Shown: piece by piece, positions 27,660-36,367 of the stretch
Numbering within the stretch: position 1 is the first letter of the stretch
How the letters are laid out: every line of letters starts with the position of its first letter
IMG/VR virus record: IMGVR_UViG_3300013133_000014
Location: 1 to 42,645 of that record
Reading direction: 5' to 3' (one strand)
DNA from: a virus
Length of the DNA: 42,645 bases
The notes under the pieces: generated by a model
What the model was told of the DNA's origin: nothing
What the model saw: the letters and a program-made list of their open reading frames with translations, nothing else
Database searches by the model: none
Translations under genes and position numbers: made by a program

Positions 27660-30600
27660 TAGCCCATCACCACCCTATATTCACCGAATTCATTCAACGT
27701 CAATGTTAATTTAGCTGCTGCCAACGGTTCGCATATGTCATATGCAGTAATATTTTCATCAAATGGTCTTGAAATAAGCCAAGCCAGCAAGTCGGATAAT
27801 GTTTGTGACTCAAGATATAATTGGGTGCCTTTTTTTGTATTGGTGTTGATATCGTATAAAGTAATAGGGTCGTCAAATGAAGTTAAGTGCAGCCAAGAGC
27901 GCGTATATATATCGCTTAACGATACGCTATCCACAAACAATTTTTGTGCATCTTTGCTGAATTTGTCACCCAAAATTATATTCTCTATATAATTCTTGTT
28001 TAAGCTCTTTAAATATGAAGAAGCATCTGAACAATCTGTGTTTTCTGCAAAGTTTCTAATAACCTGAATAATGCGGTTTACAACATCGTTTGGTGTTAAT
28101 AAATCATCATACACTCTGTTTAATGCCCATAAACGCTGGTATACATCAAGCAACTCAATCATTTCCTCTAAAGTAAGGTAATAATCAGATATGCGCTCAT
28201 CTGCTAATATTACTGAATCCTTCAATAGCTTCATAAACTGCAAAAATCGACCATCCGTAATTGTAACAACATCGTTATATATTCTATTCAGCAAACGAGC
28301 CAATTTATCTTCTAACAGTATTTGTTCCTCTTCAATGCGTGCAAATATCCATATCCGTGTTGCTGTATCTGTTAGTATTACAGATTCTGGCAAGTTGCGC
28401 GTAATATTAAATATTCTTGCAAATAAGTCATTAATATTGGTTATTTCATTCAATGTGCGGACGAAAGTAACTATCCGACCTATACTATCATTAAGAGTTG
28501 TATTTTCGGTATAGCTTCGTGTGAATTGCTTTAACCAACTCGCAACATCTGTGAGTGCTGTGTCATCCGTATAAAGTTTTGTTAGCGCCCACAACCTCGC
28601 AAACATGTCGTTTAATAATAATATTTCTGATTGCAGCAAAACTAACTTTCCAGATGTTGTAAATATATCAGTTAATGGGATATTTTCGCCATACTCGCGT
28701 CTGAAAATCCATTTTTTGTTTATTAAATCAATTAGCTCATTATAATCGCCAAGTATATAAGTTAGCGCGCCGTATTCACCATCAATAAGTGCTACTTGCT
28801 CTATTAAAGTGCGTGATAGCGTTCTTGACATTAAATCAGGTAAAGTAATGATTTCGGTATATACACGCAAGAATATGTACGTAAATATATCAGTTAGAGC
28901 GGCATTTTCATATAATATTCTGCTTACACTTTTAATAAACGAGTCAGTTAATGATGTGCTATCATAATAAATCTTAAAAGATGCAAAAAGTTTGCTAAAA
29001 ACATCATTTAGTGCGATTAATTCATAAAATCCGCGTATATTCGTTATTAACCTATTAAATGCATCATTTATAGTTATATTCTCATTTAAACCGCGCGAAA
29101 TTGCATTTAAACGCGCAAAATCATCAGAAAGCAATATATTATCTGTAAATCCTTTAATAAATGCTTTAAACGCAATTAAAATATCATTTAAAACGATGTT
29201 TTCAGTATATAACCGCGAAAATACCCACATTTTATTTATAATATCGCCCAAAATTGTGGTTTCGCCACCCTCAAACATTAATTTTCCTGATGTTGCGAGT
29301 GTATCATTTAGAGTTATAGTATCCGCAACAATTCTATTTAAGACCCAAGAACGGCTAAATAAATCATACAATCCAAGTGGTTCCGCAATTTGGATAATTA
29401 AACCTTCATATTCGCCATCATATAACGTCACCGTATCAGATAACGGTCTTTGTATTGTTTTTATAAATGCATCACTTAGTGTTAAGGAATTAAATAAAAC
29501 GCGATTAACATTCCTTACAAACATATCATAAGTGGTTGTTGCTTCAAATAATATCCTTGTTTCAATCTTTTGCATTGCGTCATACGTCGTTATTACTTCT
29601 TGAATTGAACGTAACGCTGTTGATATTCTATTGATTACATCAACCAACACTACGTTTTCAGTAAATAACCTCGCGCCCGCAACAGTGAGGGTATCACCAA
29701 ATGTCATACTATCATAATACGTTCGTATAAATGCAGGCAATCTCGTGTAACTATCAGAAAGCGTTATTTGGTCTGTAAATACAACTACCGGTAATTTATA
29801 TTCACCATCTGTTAACGTTGTTTGGTCCTGCAGTGTTCTGGTTATACTTCTTACCATCGCGTCATTAAACACAATTGTTTCACCGAACGGACGTTGCAAA
29901 ATCCATGTTAAAATATCATACGTAGTGAAGGTATCATATATCGAACGTTGTAATTGTTTAATAAACGTGTCGGACGAGGTAACACTATCAGTATATGCCC
30001 TACTCAATATAACAGACCGTATTAAACTATCGTATAATACAACGCTTTCATCAAGCCGCTTTGCACCCTTTGAAACATAATCCATTTGGTCGTATAAAAC
30101 TGATAAATCTATAAACAAATGCAAGTGTGTCCAGACCCGCACAAATAAATCAGCCGCAGAAATTTGGTCGGACAAACTTCTAACAAAATTAATAACTCTG
30201 CTACAAACATCCCAACCCGTAATTATGTCCGTAAAACTTCTAGTAAATAACTTTGATAAAATGATATTATCATATGTCGTTATGAAATCATTATACGTTC
30301 TGTTAAGAGGCCAAACACGGCTAAGCAAATCAATCAGGTTAAATGCTTCCTCCAACGTTAGATAATAATTGGTAATTTGTTCGTCAGTAAGAGTAACTGA
30401 TTCTTTTCTCACAACTACCATTTGTTTTGTTAAACCATCTGTAGTGCTCAACGACTCTGCAAATATTTTATTAACTACTAAAACTAAAATATCAACAGCA
30501 GATAAACTCTCCGTGTAAATGCGCGAGTATTGCCAAACACGACCAAATAAATCAGAAGTTGTTAAACTATTCTCATAGCTCCGCGTAAACAACCATTGCT

Positions 30601-33600
30601 TAAATATATTATCATACAACGACGCCCCTTCAACATTAAACCTAACAAACATCTTTTGTAAAGACATATTGTCTGTTAGGGATAAACTATCAGAATATAA
30701 TCGACTCGAGGTCCAAATGCGCTGCAATGTATCTGGAAGTGTAACATTATCCTGATATAAACGTGCGGATTGCAGCAAACGGCCAAAATTATCATTTAAT
30801 GCAACCACTTCCGCTAAACTTCGGATAAGCAACTTCAGTGAGACTAACGAGTCACTAAGCGTTAAACTATCAATACATGAACGTATAAACTGCTTAACCG
30901 CAACAACTACATCCACTAATGTTGTTGTTTCATTCAAATATCGATTGAAAGGAATGCTGCGCTGAAGCGCATCGTAAAGAGTGGTATTATCTGTTAACAA
31001 TCGTACAAACAATTTTTGGGCGGCAATTATATCAGCAAGAGATAGATTATTCGTAAATATGCGCGACAAAGCCCACAATCTACTATATGAATCGAGGAGT
31101 TCAACACCCTCCTCCATTGTTGCGTAGAAGGCATGCATTTCCTCATCATATATTGTTACTGCATCTCTAAATGTTCTTAATAATATCTTTGACTGAATAT
31201 CAGTGAGAGTGGTTGTTTCTAGTTTTGTTTGTGCTGTTTGTTTCATAAATACATCAGATAAAGTTGCAAGTTCTGTAAATATTCTACTGATTGATGCAAT
31301 TCGGCTGAATGTATCTGTTATTATAATTTGTTCAGCAAATAATCGGATATAATTTGCTAATCTAGTGTATGTATCCGCAAGAGTTACCGTTTCTGAAATT
31401 TGCCGCGTAAATATTTTTAAATATACTACCTGGTCATATAAAGCCACGCTTTCTGTATGTGAGCGTTTAAATAACGCGCTTCTGCTAAACGAATCAGCTA
31501 GGGTTGTATTATCCACAAATATTCTCGATACTACCCAGATACGCTGTAAAACATCTGCTGTTGTAGCGGTATCAATCAAAATAACAGATTTTAACAAAGT
31601 TCGTACGAAACTATCGGATAGTGTTGTTGTTTCTGTAAATATTTTTGTAAAAATTTTTAATATATTAAATCCATCGGTTAATGGTATTGTTTCAGTAAGA
31701 GAACGGGCAAACAATTTTGATGAAATGACAGTATCATATAATGTGGTTGTATCTGTGAATAACCTAGTTATTTGAAATATTCTGCTGATGGTGTCCGTTG
31801 TTGTTGTACTTTCTGTGAGCAATCTCGCAAATATTTTTGATGCAACTAGTTGGTCAGTAAGAGATAGATTATCTTGATATAGTTTTGCAGAAATCCAAAT
31901 TTTGGTAAATAAATCAGTTAAAGTTGGGTAGTCTTCTAGAGTTTGATAATATGTATGAATTTCATCTTCATATAAAATGATATTTTCATTAAAATTTCTC
32001 ACTAATGTTTTTGTTTGTGCATCCGACAATGATACAGCTTCAAAATACTGTCTCGCAAAAACTTTGCCAAATGCATCATTTAAACTTATATTGTCAAGGA
32101 AAATTCTATTAAACCTGATAACTCTAGCAAGCAAATCTGCTAATGTAGCAAGGTCTGTTAATAAACGTGTAAATTGCTTTATCACTACAAATGAATCATT
32201 TAATGTGGTTGTATCTGTTAATAACCTGACAAATAGTTTTAAAATAGTAGAAGCATCTGTTAGTGTTGCGGTATCAGTTAATTGGCGCCGTGCCATAAAA
32301 GTTCTTGCATAACTATCCGTTAACGCTGTTTGTTCTGGTAAAAGACGAACAGCTGAAAATTGTCTCGCTATCAAATCAGAAGGTGTAATTATTTCAATGA
32401 CAGCACGCGTTAGCACCCAAGTAAATGAATCGCTTAATGTAGTGGTATCATAACAATTCTGAATTTTCATCCCAGGAGTGTATACGTTGCTCTCTGCATC
32501 TGTCAATGAGATATTTTCAGTGAAGAGTCTTGTGAGTACAAAAATTAGGTCATCGTATAAAGTCGTTGTGTCAGTGTATATGCGCGAATATGCAGGAACT
32601 TTCGTTACACCATCAGTAAGGGATAAATTGTCAAACAGCGGGCGGGATAGCCCGTTAGCTTCGTCGTCTGTTAATGTTGTACTATCAAAATACGGCCTAG
32701 ACAATTTGTTAACTTCATCGTCGTATAGGCTGCATGATTCATAATAGGGGCGGGATAATTTATTAGTTTCATCATCATTTGTTGCTAATTCTTCAGTTCG
32801 TGTTGTTGCAAGTGCGGCAGATGATTTGTATGCAAAAACCATATCTCTATATGCAGGCATTACGGTCGCAGCTACTGTGGAGGCTTGCATATGCAATGTG
32901 TGTGTGTGTGCACCAGCAGCAATTTGAGAAAAACCGGCCGTGCCATAACGGGTAGTGGTGGCACCATCATTTTTACATGCTGCATTTACAGTATGCGTAT
33001 GACCGGCACCACCTGTCGATTCATCGCCGGAAGAAAATATTAATCGATGAAAAGGGTCATCACCAAACTCAGACAAACTTGTCCAACCTGAGGGCGGCTC
33101 CCCGTCAAAACCAGCAACAATACCAAGTGGTATTGTTGCATCTTCTTTCGCAATATAGAACTTTCGCGCACAATAGTTAGGTGACCACACGCCTCCATTT
33201 GAAGCACCATTACCTGTGTGTGTGTGTGATGCCGCAGCTATTGATACCGCACCTACTGTTGTAGTACCGGTACCTGTAACACCGCCTGTCGTACCAACAA
33301 TATTGTGGGAGTGACTTGATGCACCACCTAAATCTGCCGCACCACCTGTCCCTCTCAAATAACAATCAACAACTTTGTAAGCAGAAAAACCATCAGGAAT
33401 AATTGTTGTATTAAACCATGTTATCGCGCCTTGTGGAAATCTATCTGGTGTTAACGGGCTATTACTATAATAAATTACTTGAACCGTCTGGTAAGGTGGC
33501 AACGCGGAAACAGTCGTGCTGAGAGTTATCGACCCCTGTTTGTGGGTATGTTGTGTGGACGCAACAGTATAAGCAGTTCCTGATTTTTGATATGCTACAC

Positions 33601-33784
33601 TTGCTACACTACATGAATAACCAGCAGTAGAGTGTGTGTGTTCGTTTGAGCCACCGATACCAAGTACATCTGTTGAAGCTGCACCACGAATAAATTTATC
33701 ATTATAATTTGAATCAACAGCCCAGCCATCAGGTGTTTCTCCTGCAATAGATGGGTAAAAGAAATATAGCTTGGTTGCAGCCAT
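27659..33784 (-). CDS. Giant tail fibre A: tail-collar-like tip domain plus repeat fibre (2,041 aa)
   Basis: I use the ATG at 33784 (MAATKLYFFYPSIAGETPDGW); an in-frame TTG lies 9 bases upstream. The first 320 residues resemble phage tail-collar/tip regions: PDGWAVDS, DKFIRGAAS and six HxH motifs (EHTH, QHTH, HSH, SHTH, GHTH, AHTH) spread from about 50 to 300. Such histidine pairs coordinate metal in T4-type fibre tips. From about 330 to 2010 it consists of 18-20 residue repeats of the same kind as fibre B (e.g. RLLTDTTTLNDSFVVIKQFT, then RLLTDLATLADLLARVIRFN). Variant units with DE(x)2-5YYxTLEE occur four times at irregular spacing. It ends by sharing one base with fibre B. Confidence 0.8.
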   Translation of the reverse strand: MAATKLYFFYPSIAGETPDGWAVDSNYNDKFIRGAASTDVLGIGGSNEHTHSTAGYSCSVASVAYQKSGTAYTVASTQHTHKQGSITLSTTVSALPPYQTVQVIYYSNSPLTPDRFPQGAITWFNTTIIPDGFSAYKVVDCYLRGTGGAADLGGASSHSHNIVGTTGGVTGTGTTTVGAVSIAAASHTHTGNGASNGGVWSPNYCARKFYIAKEDATIPLGIVAGFDGEPPSGWTSLSEFGDDPFHRLIFSSGDESTGGAGHTHTVNAACKNDGATTTRYGTAGFSQIAAGAHTHTLHMQASTVAATVMPAYRDMVFAYKSSAALATTRTEELATNDDETNKLSRPYYESCSLYDDEVNKLSRPYFDSTTLTDDEANGLSRPLFDNLSLTDGVTKVPAYSRIYTDTTTLYDDLIFVLTRLFTENISLTDAESNVYTPGMKIQNCYDTTTLSDSFTWVLTRAVIEIITPSDLIARQFSAVRLLPEQTALTDSYARTFMARRQLTDTATLTDASTILKLFVRLLTDTTTLNDSFVVIKQFTRLLTDLATLADLLARVIRFNRIFLDNISLNDAFGKVFARQYFEAVSLSDAQTKTLVRNFNENIILYEDEIHTYYQTLEDYPTLTDLFTKIWISAKLYQDNLSLTDQLVASKIFARLLTESTTTTDTISRIFQITRLFTDTTTLYDTVISSKLFARSLTETIPLTDGFNILKIFTKIFTETTTLSDSFVRTLLKSVILIDTATTADVLQRIWVVSRIFVDNTTLADSFSRSALFKRSHTESVALYDQVVYLKIFTRQISETVTLADTYTRLANYIRLFAEQIIITDTFSRIASISRIFTELATLSDVFMKQTAQTKLETTTLTDIQSKILLRTFRDAVTIYDEEMHAFYATMEEGVELLDSYSRLWALSRIFTNNLSLADIIAAQKLFVRLLTDNTTLYDALQRSIPFNRYLNETTTLVDVVVAVKQFIRSCIDSLTLSDSLVSLKLLIRSLAEVVALNDNFGRLLQSARLYQDNVTLPDTLQRIWTSSRLYSDSLSLTDNMSLQKMFVRFNVEGASLYDNIFKQWLFTRSYENSLTTSDLFGRVWQYSRIYTESLSAVDILVLVVNKIFAESLSTTDGLTKQMVVVRKESVTLTDEQITNYYLTLEEAFNLIDLLSRVWPLNRTYNDFITTYDNIILSKLFTRSFTDIITGWDVCSRVINFVRSLSDQISAADLFVRVWTHLHLFIDLSVLYDQMDYVSKGAKRLDESVVLYDSLIRSVILSRAYTDSVTSSDTFIKQLQRSIYDTFTTYDILTWILQRPFGETIVFNDAMVRSITRTLQDQTTLTDGEYKLPVVVFTDQITLSDSYTRLPAFIRTYYDSMTFGDTLTVAGARLFTENVVLVDVINRISTALRSIQEVITTYDAMQKIETRILFEATTTYDMFVRNVNRVLFNSLTLSDAFIKTIQRPLSDTVTLYDGEYEGLIIQIAEPLGLYDLFSRSWVLNRIVADTITLNDTLATSGKLMFEGGETTILGDIINKMWVFSRLYTENIVLNDILIAFKAFIKGFTDNILLSDDFARLNAISRGLNENITINDAFNRLITNIRGFYELIALNDVFSKLFASFKIYYDSTSLTDSFIKSVSRILYENAALTDIFTYIFLRVYTEIITLPDLMSRTLSRTLIEQVALIDGEYGALTYILGDYNELIDLINKKWIFRREYGENIPLTDIFTTSGKLVLLQSEILLLNDMFARLWALTKLYTDDTALTDVASWLKQFTRSYTENTTLNDSIGRIVTFVRTLNEITNINDLFARIFNITRNLPESVILTDTATRIWIFARIEEEQILLEDKLARLLNRIYNDVVTITDGRFLQFMKLLKDSVILADERISDYYLTLEEMIELLDVYQRLWALNRVYDDLLTPNDVVNRIIQVIRNFAENTDCSDASSYLKSLNKNYIENIILGDKFSKDAQKLFVDSVSLSDIYTRSWLHLTSFDDPITLYDINTNTKKGTQLYLESQTLSDLLAWLISRPFDENITAYDICEPLAAAKLTLTLNEFGEYRVVMG
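27760..32800 (-). repeat. Coding tandem repeats (18-20 codons) in fibre A
   Basis: About 5 kb of the same degenerate repeat family as in fibre B, implying that the two fibre genes grew from one ancestor by unit amplification and gene duplication. No unit-perfect copies are seen, and there is no exact higher-order period like that of fibre B. Confidence 0.85.
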
Positions 33785-33803
33785 CCTTACCAATACCCCA
33801 CGT

Positions 33804-34055
33804 TTATGTTATATTATTATATACAGCTAAAGCATTTGCATATGACGAATATGAGTCACTTACAGCTAAACCAGTTTTAATATGCAGTATGTTAATAGAC
33901 CAAACATTTGCGACGGCACTATATAAAAGTTGAACTTCTATCGCTTCACCGCTTATAATAACTCCTTTCACCCGCTGGCTTGCAAGGTTATTGATAAAGT
34001 TAGTATACTGTGTCTGCAGTGCAACTAAAAGTTGGTTCGAAGTCGAGTCTGTCAT
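33804..34055 (-). CDS. Small protein of unknown function (83 aa)
   Basis: ATG at 34055 overlaps the TGA of the 53-aa gene (ATGA), with AAAGGGAG upstream, so the two are coupled. Sequence MTDSTSNQLLVALQTQYTNFINNL ... AVSDSYSSYANALAVYNNIT is helical, with a central beta-like stretch (GVIISGEAIEVQLLY). No motif recognised. Placed just before the giant fibres, it may be a fibre-associated or assembly factor; that is inference from position. Confidence 0.65.
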   Translation of the reverse strand: MTDSTSNQLLVALQTQYTNFINNLASQRVKGVIISGEAIEVQLLYSAVANVWSINILHIKTGLAVSDSYSSYANALAVYNNIT

Positions 34056-34213
34056 TTGTCACTCCCTTTCATCATATTTTGAATTAACTCCTTTCTCATC
34101 ATATCTATTTCTACTTCCATAAGACCGATAAGCTTATACCTATCGACTTTTCCATCATATAAAAATGAAACAGTCCCATCATCCTTCTCAGAAATAACAA
34201 CAGTCCATGTCAT
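34052..34213 (-). CDS. Small protein of unknown function (53 aa)
   Basis: ATG at 34213 with an AAAGGT site, own TATA-like promoter upstream, and a 4-base overlap (ATGA) with the following 83-aa gene. The product starts MTWTVVISEKDDGTVSFLYDG (two beta strands) and continues into a helix ending NMMKGSDK. It fills what would otherwise be a gap of more than 200 bases. No family recognised. Confidence 0.65.
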   Translation of the reverse strand: MTWTVVISEKDDGTVSFLYDGKVDRYKLIGLMEVEIDMMRKELIQNMMKGSDK

Positions 34214-34270
34214 AATATCTACCTTTCAAAAATAGAATATCTAAACAACTAATATAAATAAGTTTACCTT
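34214..34270 (-). promoter_or_regulatory. Promoter candidate with TATTTATATT element
   Basis: The minus-strand TATA-like element at 34251-34260 lies 38 bases before the ATG at 34213, with an AAAGGT site between. The decamer ACCTTTCAAA (plus strand) occurs twice, at 34221-34230 and 34266-34275, flanking the element. It is probably a start point for the fibre transcription unit. Confidence 0.45.
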
Positions 34271-34594
34271 TCAAAGACGGAGAAGATGTGTTAAAAGAAG
34301 CATAACGATACTAACAATAAGAGCAGTTGTGCCTGCAATTTCTGCAACTCTTATCTCGATTTTATCTATTCGTGTATCGACTGCTTTAAATTCTTGCATA
34401 ATAGCCATTTGGTTGACTTTGATTTCTGCTGTAACCTTCTCAAATTTGTCATCAACAGTGTGGCATCGCTCGGTGTATATATGTTCGAGGTCATCGAGTT
34501 GTTTAATAAGTGTGTCAGCAATTGCAACCATTTTACCCCGCCATTCAGAAACCATCATCCATCTATCAATGTTATTTTGTGTGTCGTCGGTCAT
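34271..34594 (-). CDS. Coiled-coil protein with C-terminal membrane anchor (XhlA/holin-like, 107 aa)
   Basis: From ATG 34594, preceded by GGGAG at good spacing (an in-frame TTG at 34609 is less likely). Residues about 20-80 are a long amphipathic helix (KQLDDLEHIYTERCHTVDDKFEKV ... VDTRIDKIEIRVAEI), followed by one hydrophobic segment (TTALIVSIVMLLLTHLL) and a short end. This build matches the XhlA-type accessory lysis proteins of phages, but the same layout occurs in other membrane-anchored phage proteins. It overlaps the PAS gene by 23 bases. No endolysin is seen nearby, so a lysis role is tentative. Confidence 0.5.
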   Translation of the reverse strand: MTDDTQNNIDRWMMVSEWRGKMVAIADTLIKQLDDLEHIYTERCHTVDDKFEKVTAEIKVNQMAIMQEFKAVDTRIDKIEIRVAEIAGTTALIVSIVMLLLTHLLRL

Positions 34595-35027
34595 ATGCAT
34601 CTCCCGCAATCAAAATAACTGCCGAAACTCCATCATATAATAGCGGAATACATACAAGAGTGCGTTGCTGTTTATCGTATGAGCTCTTTATAGGAGTGCT
34701 GGTAACGCGTCTTGTCGTTAGTACTTGTTTTACTGGACAAGACTCACAAACCATACCACCACATTTTTTTATTTCTGTGCAACTTTTCCCGATATATGAT
34801 GTAGCGTCCTCACCGCATTCCTTTGCGAGCTTAACAGAGGCGTCGTTAACAAATATCATTTTTTGGTGCTCATCAAGTATTGCTACACAATTATCGATTT
34901 TATTGAAAATAAATGTTATAAATGCGAATGCTGGCCCATACTCATGTGTATGTAACTCAGACGCAAGTGCATTTGTAATTTGTTTTAAATCCGCAATTTG
35001 ATTTTGCAGATTGTTATTACCTTGCAT
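34572..35027 (-). CDS. PAS-domain protein (151 aa)
   Basis: N-terminal helix (QNQIADLKQITNALASEL), then a PAS-like core from about 42 to 145: NCVAILDEHQKMIFVNDASVKL, a YIGKSCTEI turn, a cysteine cluster C83, C89, C94, C97 (GMVCESCPVKQ), and closing strands RTLVCIPLLYDGVSAVILIAGD. PAS domains sense ligands, redox state or light and mediate dimerisation. The C...C..CP pattern is familiar from microbial sensor kinases, yet no kinase or output domain is attached here. The start at 35027 has no ribosome-binding site and lies 11 bases after a strong hairpin. It is encoded between head genes and the fibre unit. It may be a moron-type regulator or a host-signalling interference protein; this is inference. 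Confidence 0.7.
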   Translation of the reverse strand: MQGNNNLQNQIADLKQITNALASELHTHEYGPAFAFITFIFNKIDNCVAILDEHQKMIFVNDASVKLAKECGEDATSYIGKSCTEIKKCGGMVCESCPVKQVLTTRRVTSTPIKSSYDKQQRTLVCIPLLYDGVSAVILIAGDAYDRRHTK

Positions 35028-35038
35028 AAAGTAACATA

Positions 35039-35060
35039 AGGTAGAGCAGTCGCCCTACCT
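35039..35060 (-). terminator. Strong hairpin between the small virion protein and the PAS gene
   Basis: The minus strand reads AGGTAGGGC, loop GACT, GCTCTACCT: a 9-bp stem with one G-T pair and a 4-base loop. It lies 18 bases past the stop at 35078 and is followed by TTATGTTACTTT. It may end capsid-unit transcription, or act at the RNA level on the PAS gene start, which lacks a normal ribosome-binding site. Confidence 0.5.
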
Positions 35061-35077
35061 ATAGCTCTTTTATGAGT

Positions 35078-35542
35078 TTAACCCACTCTGACTTGCCACG
35101 TCACAGTTAAAGAGTCGCCTGACCCAACGTTTAGAGCCGAGAATGTTTGTCTACACAACAGGTCACCGGTTGAGCTCGAGTTGAAAACTCCAGACTCAGT
35201 TACGGCGAAGGTTGCTGTGAAGTTATAGGTTGTTACAAATCTCGCGGTATCGTTAGTAACGGAATTGGTTAGTACATCTTTTGTACATGTTGTACGGGAC
35301 CCACCACCAGAGGCGACTTCAGACCCTAGGGTCGTATCACCTGCAGCTGGGGCAGCTGTACCAATACCAATAGCTATATGCGTAAACGCATCACCAGAAA
35401 CTGCACCGATTAAACGGGCAACTTCTTCCTTACCATCAGTAACAACGAGGTTTGGTCCATACCTCTCTTCTCTAATATTGCCGTCAACATCTCTCAAAAC
35501 CATGTGAACGCGACCGGTCAATCCTACGCCTTCTTTTGCCAT
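35078..35542 (-). CDS. Small beta-rich virion protein (154 aa), tail-fibre/head-decoration-like
   Basis: Contains NLVVTDGKEEVARLIG, AFTHIAIGIGTAAPAAGDTTLGSEV and VTESGVFNSSSTGDLLCRQTF, a pattern I know from small phage proteins annotated as fibre-like or decoration proteins (a beta domain of about 130 residues with an initial NLVT..GK motif). It directly follows the major capsid protein with a 12-base gap and a GGGAGG site. A surface decoration role is plausible; a short fibre is the alternative. Confidence 0.6.
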   Translation of the reverse strand: MAKEGVGLTGRVHMVLRDVDGNIREERYGPNLVVTDGKEEVARLIGAVSGDAFTHIAIGIGTAAPAAGDTTLGSEVASGGGSRTTCTKDVLTNSVTNDTARFVTTYNFTATFAVTESGVFNSSSTGDLLCRQTFSALNVGSGDSLTVTWQVRVG

Positions 35543-35554
35543 TCGATTTCCTCC

Positions 35555-36364
35555 CTAAATACCTGTGAGAACACGACAAGCGCTAGTATTTACGAACGAT
35601 GGTTCAATAAATTTAGCTAGTGCATAACCTTTGAAGAATCGCGGGTCGTCTTGACCATACTCGATTGCGAGTTCTGGCCCCTCACCAAGAATTATAGCTG
35701 GTGCGGCTGGGTCAATAACATATGCTTTGTTTGCTGTTACATTTTGGTCTATGATTATTTTCAAACCACAAACTGTTGGTAATTTTCCATCAACTACCCA
35801 TGTTCCTCTCTCAAGGAAACCAGCAAGCAAATCGTTGGTAATCAAACTAACATACTGAGTATGCTTCATAGCAAGATATTTAGCTTCGTAACCCGCATCA
35901 AATATCGGGTCAGCACCTGCCATAATATCATCAGTTGGATTGTTTGAACCAGTTGCCCACGCGGAACCAGACTTGGCTGTACTATCCGCTTCTATCTCGG
36001 TTGCAATTTGACTGTTCTCCATTCTCGCTAGTTCTTTGGCTGCAGACTTCACTTCGAGGCCCAACACATCGATATCTGATTTGAGTCCTGCTTCAGCGGA
36101 TATAGCTAAATGCACAACGTTCTTCCATAAGTCAAAAGACGTTTTGGAATATGCTTGCGATTTGATATCTGCTTCAACTAATTCTGGAACCTTTTCAGAA
36201 CCAGTATAATCAGTTGCAGTTCTTACATCAGCAACGAGGTGAGGCATTGCGATGACTTGACAAAGCTCTCTGAGTCTATATTGAACGCGGGCTAATCCCA
36301 ATACTTCCTGTATTACGACTTGCGCTTTTACATTCGCAATATCGCCTACCATCATCATTGGCAT
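35555..36364 (-). CDS. Major capsid protein, HK97-type (269 aa)
   Basis: The shell protein. Residues about 50-130 hold an extended arm and spine helix (KVPELVEADIKSQAYSKTSF, KSAAKELARMENSQIATEI), then a P-domain, a GLKIIIDQNVTANKAYVIDP strand pair and a C-terminal FFKGYALAKFIEPSFVNTSACRVLTGI, typical of HK97-fold capsid proteins. It is compact for the family. Starts MPMMMVGD with a GGGGTGGT site, right after the cement gene and downstream of scaffold and protease, giving the standard order. No long N-terminal delta domain is present; the scaffold function appears to be carried by the separate coiled-coil protein. Confidence 0.85.
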   Translation of the reverse strand: MPMMMVGDIANVKAQVVIQEVLGLARVQYRLRELCQVIAMPHLVADVRTATDYTGSEKVPELVEADIKSQAYSKTSFDLWKNVVHLAISAEAGLKSDIDVLGLEVKSAAKELARMENSQIATEIEADSTAKSGSAWATGSNNPTDDIMAGADPIFDAGYEAKYLAMKHTQYVSLITNDLLAGFLERGTWVVDGKLPTVCGLKIIIDQNVTANKAYVIDPAAPAIILGEGPELAIEYGQDDPRFFKGYALAKFIEPSFVNTSACRVLTGI

Positions 36365-36367
36365 TTT

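Noticed and set aside
21560-32800. Possible CRISPR array, because of dense short-period repeats
   Set aside because: The repeats are degenerate, in frame, have no constant repeat-spacer structure and encode a continuous protein pattern.
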